NCBI GenBank assembly: GCA_964483245.1
Contig: CAZABP010000006.1
Coordinates: 1-64,000 of the forward strand
DNA length: 64,000 nucleotides
Source: CAZABP01 sp964483245
Lineage (GTDB): Bacteria; Planctomycetota; UBA1135; UBA2386
Direction: 5' to 3'
Positions 45,148-52,407 of the stretch are shown here, in pieces. The translations under genes were made by a program, and so were the position numbers. Positions within the stretch are counted from its first letter, which is position 1. Each line of letters begins with the position of its first letter. Below the pieces are notes generated by a model, which was not told the origin of the DNA, made no database searches, and was given only the letters and a program-made list of their open reading frames with translations.

Positions 45148-45912
45148 TCACCACAGGGCGCGCAGCCGCGCCACGCGGCGCGCATCGACCGGCCGGCGCA
45201 GCTCGCCGTCCTGCTTCAGCGACGAGCCGACGATCGCGCCAGCGCACTGCGGCGCCAGCCCGCGCGCATTCTGCTCGTCGAGGCCGGAGCCGATCCAGAG
45301 CGGGAAGTCCCGGACGACTGCGCGCACGGCTTCGAGCAGCGCCGGATCGACCGGCAGCCCGGTGCGCGCGCCGCTCAGCACGAGCGCGTCGGCGCCGCTG
45401 CGCTCGGCGAGGTCGGCGGCGGCGGTCGCGAGCTCCTGCGGGCCGAGCGGGACCGCGTGCTTGACGAACAGATCCGCGAGCAGCGAACCGCGCCAGCCGA
45501 GCTGGCGACGGTACGCGGCGATGCGCGCGGCTTCGCCGGCGATCAGTCCCTGGTCGGTGGCGTACACACCGGACAGCACGTTGACGCGGATCCACTGCGC
45601 ACCCGCGACGGCCGCGGCGCCGAGCGCTGCGCGTCCGTCGTTGCGCAGGCAGTTGATCCCGACCGGGAGCCCGGTCGCTTCGCGCAGCGCGCGCGCTGCA
45701 ACTGCCAGCCACGCCGGCACGTCCGGCGGCACGCGGTCCTCCTCCGTGCCGCGGTGGAACGGCGCGTCGCCGAAGTTCTCGACCAACAGCCCGTCGGCGC
45801 CGCCTTCGGCATACGCCGCGGCGTCGCGCAGCGCATGCTGCAGCGCCGACTCGACGTCGCCGCCGCGCGACGGCGAGGGTGGCAGATGGATGGCACCGAG
45901 CAGCAGCGGCAT
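45148..45912 (-). CDS. BtpA/SgcQ family TIM-barrel protein, 254 aa
   Basis: The family pattern is clear: GAIHLPPSPSRGG at the start, YAEGGADGLLVENFGDAPF, VGINCLRNDGRAAL, IRVNVLSGVYATDQG, and a phosphate-binding-type end with PLWIGSGLDEQNARGL. BtpA is linked to photosystem assembly in cyanobacteria, but in heterotrophs the function is unknown and may be sugar-phosphate-like. The repeat tandem at 45947-46155 begins 35 bases upstream of its start. Confidence 0.85.
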   Translation of the reverse strand: MPLLLGAIHLPPSPSRGGDVESALQHALRDAAAYAEGGADGLLVENFGDAPFHRGTEEDRVPPDVPAWLAVAARALREATGLPVGINCLRNDGRAALGAAAVAGAQWIRVNVLSGVYATDQGLIAGEAARIAAYRRQLGWRGSLLADLFVKHAVPLGPQELATAAADLAERSGADALVLSGARTGLPVDPALLEAVRAVVRDFPLWIGSGLDEQNARGLAPQCAGAIVGSSLKQDGELRRPVDARRVARLRALW

Positions 45913-45946
45913 GGACCCGCGCTTCTACCGCGCGCCCGACCACAAC

Positions 45947-46155
45947 GCGAACCGGTACACGGGGTCTCTGAGACTCCGCGTACCGCTTCGCGTGAGAATT
46001 CCCGCGGGAAGTGATGGAGAACATCTCAGAGACGGACTCCGGTGCGCCTGCACGCGACGCGAACCGGTACACGGGGTGTCTGAGACGCCGTGTACCGCTT
46101 CGCGCGTGAATTCCCGCGCGAAGTGATGGAGAACATCTCAGAGATGGAATCCGTC
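45947..46155 (+). repeat. Tandem copies of the palindromic repeat (copies B1, B2)
   Basis: Two units start GCGAACCGGTACACGGGG at 45947 and 46059, a 112-base period. Each has GTCTCTGAGAC (45964-45974) or a variant (46077-46087), a CGGTACAC...GTGTACCG palindrome (B2: 46065-46097) and a second stem, TTCGCGCG (46099-46106) with CGCGCGAA (46115-46122). Both end GTGATGGAGAACATCTCAGAG. B2 runs into the 5' end of the GT87 gene. They share motifs and order with copy A at 32370-32530. The rest of the 231-base gap holds nothing else recognisable. Confidence 0.8.
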
Positions 46156-47412
46156 AGTTCGGCTGCGCGACGCAACCACCGCCGCTGGATCTGGCTCTGG
46201 CTCCTGCTCGGCACGGCGTTGGTCGTGCGCGCGGGGATCCGCGACCGCGGGGTGATCATCGATCACCTGGAGTTCGGGCGGCGGCTGCTGCTCGGGCTGG
46301 ATCTGTATGCGCCGTACCTGGATCCGAAGCCGCTGCACGCGCCGTATCCGCCGTCGTTCGGGCTGCTGACGGCGCCGTTCTGGCTGCTCGGCGAACGGAT
46401 CGGACGCTTCGCATGGGTGGCGCTGCAGGTGGTGGCGCTCGGCTGGGTCGGCGCCTGGCTGGCGGCACGGCTGCGCGACGCGCGGCCGGCGCTCGCGCGC
46501 GCAATGCCGTGGATCCTGCTGCTGACGCTGCTGGTCGGCGGACGCTACGTGTTGCGCGACACACACGGCGGCGGCGGCAACTCGTTCAACCTCGCAGCGG
46601 CGATCGGTGCCATCGCGCTGGCCGGCAGCGGCCGCCCGCGCGCGGCCGGCTGGCTGCTCGGCTTCGCGCTGGCGACGAAGCCGACGCAGGTCCTGTTCGT
46701 GCCGCTGCTCGCGCTGCTCGGATTCCGGCGCGCGGCGCTGCATGCGGTACTCGCGACGGCCGCATTCCTGCTACTGGCGTTCGCGATCCACCGGTTCGAC
46801 CCGGCGCCGTGGCAGCGCTGGCTCGAAGGCACGCTGGCGTACCTGCGGCTGCCGGACCCGTTCGCCGAACCGGCGTTCGGCTTCCCGCCGTTCACGTGGA
46901 TGAACCAATCCCTGCGCTGCATGGCGGCGCGCTATCTCGGCGACGTGCCGCCGCCGCTCGCGGCCGAAGTCCCCGGCTTCATCCCGGGGCTCGGTCTCGC
47001 GCCGCACCTCGTCACGACGATCTCCCGCGCGCTGAATCTGGCGCTGCTCGCGGTGACCGGGCTCCTGCTCTGGCGGCGCCGCCGCGAGGCAGACATCGCG
47101 CTGCCGGCGACCGCCGCCGTGTTGGCGCTGTCGCTGCTGCTTTCGCCGATCTCGTGGAAGGCCCACCACGTCGCGCTGCTACCGACGCTGTTCCTGCTCA
47201 GCGCCAGCGCGATCCAGCGCCGCCGCGGCGCGATCCTCGGCCTCGCTCTCTACACGCTCGGCTGCGTCGCCGGCGAAGAGCTGACCGGCAAGGAGCTGAA
47301 GAACCTGCAGCAGAGCCTGTATCTGGTCACGCTCGGGACCCTGGCGCTGTGGCTCTACTCGCTGCTGTGGCGTCCGCCCACGCCGCTGGCCGTGCCGCCG
47401 CCCGATCGGTAG
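46144..47412 (+). CDS. GT87-like membrane glycosyltransferase, 422 aa
   Basis: About ten membrane spans are present, with the acidic first-loop motif VIIDHLEFGRRLLLGLDLYA of GT87. Further features are HAPYPPSFGLLTAPFW, GFALATKPTQVLFVPLLALL, and a late LLLSPISWKAHHVAL segment seen in this family. It likely moves a sugar from a polyprenyl carrier. In-frame ATGs at 46126 and 46144 both lie in repeat-derived sequence; I use 46144. Codons upstream of 46126 encode the repeat and not a family-like N-terminus. Confidence 0.75.
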   Translation: MESVSSAARRNHRRWIWLWLLLGTALVVRAGIRDRGVIIDHLEFGRRLLLGLDLYAPYLDPKPLHAPYPPSFGLLTAPFWLLGERIGRFAWVALQVVALGWVGAWLAARLRDARPALARAMPWILLLTLLVGGRYVLRDTHGGGGNSFNLAAAIGAIALAGSGRPRAAGWLLGFALATKPTQVLFVPLLALLGFRRAALHAVLATAAFLLLAFAIHRFDPAPWQRWLEGTLAYLRLPDPFAEPAFGFPPFTWMNQSLRCMAARYLGDVPPPLAAEVPGFIPGLGLAPHLVTTISRALNLALLAVTGLLLWRRRREADIALPATAAVLALSLLLSPISWKAHHVALLPTLFLLSASAIQRRRGAILGLALYTLGCVAGEELTGKELKNLQQSLYLVTLGTLALWLYSLLWRPPTPLAVPPPDR

Positions 47413-47445
47413 CTTCCCCGCCCCCCGCACCCCCCCGACCCCGCG

Positions 47446-48543
47446 ATGCCTCTATCCGCCGGCATCGTCGGCCTGCCGAACTCCGGCAAGTCGACGATCT
47501 TCTCTGCGATCACGGCGACCGACACCGGTCCGCGGTCGAGCTACATGTTCAGCACGACCGAACCGGTGCGCGGCGTCGTGACCGTGCCCGACCGCCGGCT
47601 CGAACGGATCGCGCACCACATCCCGACGCAGAAGATCGTCCCGGCGCAGATGGCGGTCGTCGACATCCCGGGCCTCGTCGCCGGCTCCAGCACCGGCGAA
47701 GGGATGGGGATCTCGTTCCTCGGCGCGATCAAGGAGAGCGACGCGCTGATCCACGTCGTGCGCTGCTTCGCCAAGAGCGACGTGCAGAGCGTCACCGGGC
47801 GCGTCGATCCTGCATTCGACGCCGAGGTCGTCGACCTCGAGCTCGGCGCCTGCGACGTGCAGACGCTCGATCGCAACGTCGAGCGCGTCGGCAAGAAGGC
47901 GCGCACCGGCGACAAGGAGGCGACCTCGCAGCTCGCGCTGTTCCAGCGCTGCCGCGACCACATCACGTCCGGCGCGCCGCTGCGTACACTCGCGCTGACG
48001 CCAGCCGAGCTGAAGACCCTGCAGCCGCTGTTCCTGATGACCGTCAAGCCGACGCTGTACGTCGCGAACGTCGGTGACGACGACCTCGAAGCTGCAGCCC
48101 CCGCGGTCACCGAGCTGCGCGCCTACGCCGAGCGCACGCAGGCGCGCCTGACGCATCTGTGCGGCGACCTCGAAGCAGAGCTGATCCGGATGCCGGCCGA
48201 CGAGCGCGCCGCGATGATGGCGGAGTTCGGGATGCACGAGAGCGGGCTCGAACGGTTCATCCACGCCGCGTTCGACCTGCTCGGGCTGCAGACGTTCTTC
48301 ACGGCCGGCGAGAAGGAGGTGCGCGCCTGGGTCATCCACCAGGGGGACACCGCGCCGGTCGGCGCCGGCGTGATCCACACCGACTTCGTCAAGAAGTTCG
48401 TCCGCGCCGAGGTCTACCGGTTCGACGACCTCGAGGCGCTCGGCAGTGAGTCAGCGATCAAGGCCGCCGGGAAGATGCGGGTCGAAGGCAAGGAATACGT
48501 GCTGCAGGACGGCGACGTCTGCCACTTCCTGATCGGCGGGTAG
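47446..48543 (+). CDS. ychF: Ribosome-binding ATPase YchF, 365 aa
   Basis: This Obg-family protein is near-universal; E. coli YchF prefers ATP. It has the P-loop GLPNSGKST, the switch region VPDRRLERIAHHIPTQK, VVDIPGLVAGSSTGEGMG, a helical insert (about 130-200), and a C-terminal TGS domain with TFFTAGEKEVRAWVIHQG, VIHTDFVKKF and ending GDVCHFLIGG. NVGDDD replaces the NKxD base-recognition motif, as expected for YchF. It ends three bases before the convergent membrane-protein gene. Confidence 0.95.
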   Translation: MPLSAGIVGLPNSGKSTIFSAITATDTGPRSSYMFSTTEPVRGVVTVPDRRLERIAHHIPTQKIVPAQMAVVDIPGLVAGSSTGEGMGISFLGAIKESDALIHVVRCFAKSDVQSVTGRVDPAFDAEVVDLELGACDVQTLDRNVERVGKKARTGDKEATSQLALFQRCRDHITSGAPLRTLALTPAELKTLQPLFLMTVKPTLYVANVGDDDLEAAAPAVTELRAYAERTQARLTHLCGDLEAELIRMPADERAAMMAEFGMHESGLERFIHAAFDLLGLQTFFTAGEKEVRAWVIHQGDTAPVGAGVIHTDFVKKFVRAEVYRFDDLEALGSESAIKAAGKMRVEGKEYVLQDGDVCHFLIGG

Positions 48544-48546
48544 CGC

Positions 48547-49263
48547 TCACCTCCGCGCCCGGATCTGGTCCAGCAGGTCGATCTTCTGCCAGATCTTCGC
48601 CGACAGGCGCGCGCACAGATCCTCGACCTGGTCGACCGCTTCCAGCACGACCGCGTCGCTGAAGTGCTGCCCGTACAGCGCCGCGATCTTCGCCAGCAGC
48701 GACAGCGATTCGCTGCAGTAATCCAGGTATCTGCCGAGCTCGTGCGGCGTCATCTGCCGCTCCGGCGACGACGCGGTCGACACGTGCCCGGGCAGCACGG
48801 TGTCCGGATCCTTCGTCAACTGGTGCATGTCGACGATGTGCGCCATCGCGCGCAGCTCGTGGATCGCCGTGATCGCACGCCGCCGCTTCAGCCGCGACTC
48901 GAGCGTCACCAGGAACAGCGCCATCGCGCCGAGGAAGAACGTCGCGCCGAGTGCCGCCTCGAGCGTCTGGATGAACTCCGGCAACGAGAACTGCAGCTTC
49001 TCGAGGTCGTAGCTCGCGATCTTCAACACGATCGGGATCGGCAGCGCGATCAGCAGCAGGCCGATCCCGGCGCGCAGGCCGAGGTTGGGGCGCAGGATCT
49101 CGCGCGTCCGGTCGACCGCGGCGCTCGCAGTAGTCTCCAGCTCGCGCAGCACCTGGCCGAACCCACGCTCGGGGAACCGCTCGTCGAAGCGCGCGCGCAG
49201 CCGCGCGATCGTCAACACGATCTGCCGCGGGTTCAGCTCCTGGTAGCGGCCGTCGGCGGTCAT
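48547..49263 (-). CDS. Two-span membrane protein, 238 aa
   Basis: I do not recognise the family. The N-terminal third is charged and helical (ARFDERFPERGFGQVLRELE); two hydrophobic segments follow at about residues 68-87 and 105-123, and the C-terminal half is soluble with helical pattern. The start overlaps the oxidoreductase gene (ATGA), so it is the last gene of a three-gene minus-strand run. Confidence 0.65.
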   Translation of the reverse strand: MTADGRYQELNPRQIVLTIARLRARFDERFPERGFGQVLRELETTASAAVDRTREILRPNLGLRAGIGLLLIALPIPIVLKIASYDLEKLQFSLPEFIQTLEAALGATFFLGAMALFLVTLESRLKRRRAITAIHELRAMAHIVDMHQLTKDPDTVLPGHVSTASSPERQMTPHELGRYLDYCSESLSLLAKIAALYGQHFSDAVVLEAVDQVEDLCARLSAKIWQKIDLLDQIRARR

Positions 49264-50525
49264 GCATGCCCCGGCATCGGGACCGGCGGCAGCGGCAGCT
49301 CGCCGAGCTCATAGCGCTCCGGCCCCAGCCGCTCGGACGCCAGCGCCTGCTCCCAGGTCACGACCCTGCCGGTGTAGGTCGCCAACCGGCCGAGGACCGC
49401 AGCCAGCGTGCTCTCGGCGACCTGCTGCCCTTCGTTGACCGGTTTGCCGGCGCGGATCGCGTCGAACAGCACGTCGTGCTCGGTCTGGTAGGGGTTGTTG
49501 TTCGGACCAGTCCACTGCCACGGCTCGTCGCCGTGGATCCGCCACGACCCGTCCTGGAAGTCAGCGCGGCCACGCGTCCCCTGCAGGTGCTCGGACACGG
49601 CGTTCGCGCAGCCCGGCATCTGCCGGCACATGCTGAACAGCCAGGTCCCATCGGCGTACTCGAAGTGCACCGAATGGTGGTCGTAGATGTGGCCGTACGC
49701 CGGCTCGGTGCGCACCTGGCGCCCGCCGCAGCCGAGCGCGCGCACCGGATGCGCCTGCTTGGCCCAGCTGACGACGTCGATGTTGTGCACGTGCTGCTCG
49801 ACGATGTGATCCCCCGACAGCCACGTGAAGTACAGCCAGTTCCGCAGCTGCCACTCCATGTCGCTCCACTCCGGCCGGCGCTCGTTCATCCACAGGTGCC
49901 CCATGTTCCAGTAGCAGCGCGCCGCGACGATCTCGCCGATCGCGCCGGCGTGCACGCGGCGCATCCCTTCGACGTAGCCGTTCTGGTGGTGGCGCTGCAG
50001 GCCGCTGACGATCGACAGCCCGCGCTGCGCCGCGAGCTCGGCAGCGGCCAACACCTGCCGCACGCCGAAGCCATCGACGGCGACCGGCTTCTCGCAGAAC
50101 ACGTGCTTGCCGGCGCGGATCGCGCCGTCGAGCTGCGCCGGCCGGAAGTGCGGCGGCGTCGCCAGGACCACGACGTCGACGTCGCTCTCGAGCAGCGCGC
50201 GCCAACCGTCGAAGCCGGTGAAACGCCGCTCCGCCGGCACGTCGACGCGTGACGCGACGCCGCTGTCGTCGTGCTGCAGATGGCGCAGCGAGGACTCCAG
50301 TCGATCGGCGAACAGATCCGCCATCGCGGTGAGCCGCACCTCGCCGGCCGTCGACAGCGCCTGCGCCGCAGCGCCGGTGCCGCGGCCGCCGCAGCCGACG
50401 AGCCCGACGCGCAGCAGGTCGCCGCGCCGGGAAGCGGCCAGCGCACGGCGTTCGAGCGCGGCGCTGCCGAGCAACGCCGCGGAACCGGCCAGGAAGTCAC
50501 GACGCGTCGGGATCGGAGATGGCAT
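49260..50525 (-). CDS. TAT-exported Gfo/Idh/MocA oxidoreductase, 421 aa
   Basis: The N-terminus TRRDFLAGSAALLGSAAL is a twin-arginine signal. The Rossmann NAD(P)-binding motif GLVGCGGRGTG follows, then DVVVLATPPHFR, and the family EKPVAVD motif with its catalytic-region Lys. The C-terminal domain has the WLSGDHIVEQHVHNIDVVSW block common to planctomycete sugar-related members. Exported members need a tightly bound cofactor. The substrate is probably a carbohydrate, by family. It ends in an ATGA overlap with a membrane protein and starts nine bases after the FGE-domain gene. Confidence 0.85.
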   Translation of the reverse strand: MPSPIPTRRDFLAGSAALLGSAALERRALAASRRGDLLRVGLVGCGGRGTGAAAQALSTAGEVRLTAMADLFADRLESSLRHLQHDDSGVASRVDVPAERRFTGFDGWRALLESDVDVVVLATPPHFRPAQLDGAIRAGKHVFCEKPVAVDGFGVRQVLAAAELAAQRGLSIVSGLQRHHQNGYVEGMRRVHAGAIGEIVAARCYWNMGHLWMNERRPEWSDMEWQLRNWLYFTWLSGDHIVEQHVHNIDVVSWAKQAHPVRALGCGGRQVRTEPAYGHIYDHHSVHFEYADGTWLFSMCRQMPGCANAVSEHLQGTRGRADFQDGSWRIHGDEPWQWTGPNNNPYQTEHDVLFDAIRAGKPVNEGQQVAESTLAAVLGRLATYTGRVVTWEQALASERLGPERYELGELPLPPVPMPGHA

Positions 50526-50534
50526 GGGAGCTCC

Positions 50535-51506
50535 TCACTCGGGGATGCAGACGACTCGGAACCCGACGAACTGCGCGTCGGTCATGTACCAGATGCTTTT
50601 CGGGATCTGCGGATCGCGCTGCTTCCAGTCGCGATGCGACGCGCGGCGCGCGGCGCTGCGCAGCGCCTGCGCGCCATCCAGGAACGACCCGCCGCGCACG
50701 GCGATCGGGTACTCCTTCGTGACCGGGATCAGCGGCGCGTAATCCGCCCGCAGGTTGGGGGTCGACAGCGGCAGCGCATGGCGGTCGGCGACGTACTGCT
50801 CGCAGGTCCATTCCGCGACGTTGCCGTGCATGTCGTGGATCCCCCACGCGTTCGGCTTCTTCGTGCCGACCTCGTGATAGCGTCGCTCGCTGTTGTCGAG
50901 AAACCACGCATGCTCTGCGAGCTCGTTACGTTCGCACGAGTACGCCGCCGTCGAGCCGGCACGGCAGGCCCACTCCCACTCCGCTTCCGTCGGCAGCCGG
51001 TACTTCCGACCGGTCTTGCGGCTCAGCCACTCGCAGTACGTCGCGGCCGCATGCTGCGTCATGCAGACCGCGGGGAATCCCTCGCGCCCCATTCCGAACG
51101 TCATGTCGGTGTACGGCGGCGTCGGCCGCGCGACTCCATCGACACGCGGATCCCCGGCGTCCCGCTCCTGGCTCCAGATGTCGTACTCGTCCCAGCGCAC
51201 TTCGTGCTTGCCGATCCAGAACGGATCCAGCCGGATCCTGCGCGGCGGCCCTTCGTCGTCGCCACGGCCCGGCTCGTCGTCGGGACTGCCGAACCAGAAC
51301 GTCCCGCCCGGGAGAGCGATCATCTCGATCGTCACGTCCGTGCCCGGGATCTGCTGCGTGAACGACTGCAGCGACGTCGCCAGGATGCCTGACGCGCGTG
51401 GATCGGGCTCGAGCACGATGACTGGCGGCTCCGGCACCGCCTCCTCCTCACCGCACCCGACCAACACTGGCAGCAGCATCACCACGGCGCGTAGGCTCCA
51501 GCGCAT
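50535..51506 (-). CDS. FGE/SUMF1-domain lipoprotein, 323 aa
   Basis: A lipobox (Val-Leu-Val-Gly-Cys) follows a basic N-terminus. From about residue 60 the FGE-sulfatase fold is seen: EMIALPGGTFWFGSPDDE, YRLPTEAEWEWACRAGS, WGIHDMHGNVAEWTCEQY, RGGSFLDG and a GFRVVCIP end. The catalytic Cys pair of true formylglycine-generating enzymes is not evident, so it may be a structural or binding member. Its ATG overlaps the divergent ATG at 51505 within CATG, which is very tight. Confidence 0.8.
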   Translation of the reverse strand: MRWSLRAVVMLLPVLVGCGEEEAVPEPPVIVLEPDPRASGILATSLQSFTQQIPGTDVTIEMIALPGGTFWFGSPDDEPGRGDDEGPPRRIRLDPFWIGKHEVRWDEYDIWSQERDAGDPRVDGVARPTPPYTDMTFGMGREGFPAVCMTQHAAATYCEWLSRKTGRKYRLPTEAEWEWACRAGSTAAYSCERNELAEHAWFLDNSERRYHEVGTKKPNAWGIHDMHGNVAEWTCEQYVADRHALPLSTPNLRADYAPLIPVTKEYPIAVRGGSFLDGAQALRSAARRASHRDWKQRDPQIPKSIWYMTDAQFVGFRVVCIPE

Positions 51507-52401
51507 GGATCGCAGGGAATTCATCGCATCCGGGCTCGTCACGGTCGGCGGCAGCTTCGCGGGGGGCGGAGAGCCGATCGTTCCGCGCCGGCCGTTCCGG
51601 CTCAAGTACGCGCCGCATCTGGGCATGTTCCGCCACCACGCCGAGGACCCGCTCGAGCAGATCCGCTTCATGGCGGACCAGGGCTTCACGGCGTTCGAGG
51701 ACAACGGGATGGCCGGCCGCCCGGTCGAGCTCCAGCAGAAGATCGGCGACGAGCTGGCGCGGCTCGGCATGACGATGGGCGTGTTCGTCGCCAGCGCCGA
51801 CTTCGGTCGCGTCGACCTCGCCGGGGACAAGCAGGAGATCCGCGACGAGCTGCTGCAGCGCATGCGCAACTCAATCGAAGTGGCCAAGCGCGTGAACGCA
51901 CGCTGGTGCACGGTCGTGCCGGGCCGGTACGACGCGCGTCTGGAGTGGGACTACCAGACCGCGAACGTCATCGAGAACCTCAAGCGCTGCAGCGAGATCC
52001 TCGAGCCGGCCGGGCTGACGATGGTGCTCGAACCGCTGAACCCGTGGCGCGACCACCCGGGGATGTTCCTGACCAAGATCCCGCAGGCCTATCTGCTGTG
52101 CCGCGCAGTCGCGAGTCCCGCCTGCAAGATCCTGTTCGACATCTACCACCAGCAGATCACCGAGGGGAACCTGATTCCCAACATCGACCGTGCCTGGGAC
52201 GAGATCGCGTACTTCCAGGTCGGCGACAACCCGGGCCGCTGCGAGCCGACGACCGGCGAGATCAACTACCGCAACGTATTCCGCCACATCCACGGCAAGG
52301 GTTTCACCGGCGTCGTCGGCATGGAGCACGGCAACTCGCAGGGCGGCAAGGAGGGTGAGCTCGCCGTGATCGAGGCGTACCGGCAATGTGACCCGGACTG
52401 A
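51505..52401 (+). CDS. TAT-exported xylose isomerase-like TIM-barrel protein, 298 aa
   Basis: The N-terminus MDRREFIASGLVTVGGSFAGG is a twin-arginine signal. The barrel has QGFTAFEDNGMAGRPVE, VPGRYDARLEWDYQT, the LTMVLEPLNPWRDHPGMF strand, CKILFDIYHQQITEG, and EHGNSQGGKEGE. These fit the hydroxypyruvate isomerase/AP endonuclease 2 superfamily with Glu, Asp and His metal ligands. Probably acts on a sugar-derived substrate together with the divergently encoded oxidoreductase; the exact reaction is unknown. Confidence 0.85.
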   Translation: MDRREFIASGLVTVGGSFAGGGEPIVPRRPFRLKYAPHLGMFRHHAEDPLEQIRFMADQGFTAFEDNGMAGRPVELQQKIGDELARLGMTMGVFVASADFGRVDLAGDKQEIRDELLQRMRNSIEVAKRVNARWCTVVPGRYDARLEWDYQTANVIENLKRCSEILEPAGLTMVLEPLNPWRDHPGMFLTKIPQAYLLCRAVASPACKILFDIYHQQITEGNLIPNIDRAWDEIAYFQVGDNPGRCEPTTGEINYRNVFRHIHGKGFTGVVGMEHGNSQGGKEGELAVIEAYRQCDPD

Positions 52402-52407
52402 GGGCTC

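Noticed and set aside
32370..46155. The palindromic repeats as a CRISPR array
   Set aside because: There are only a few diverged units of 100-160 bases, no regular spacers and no cas genes.
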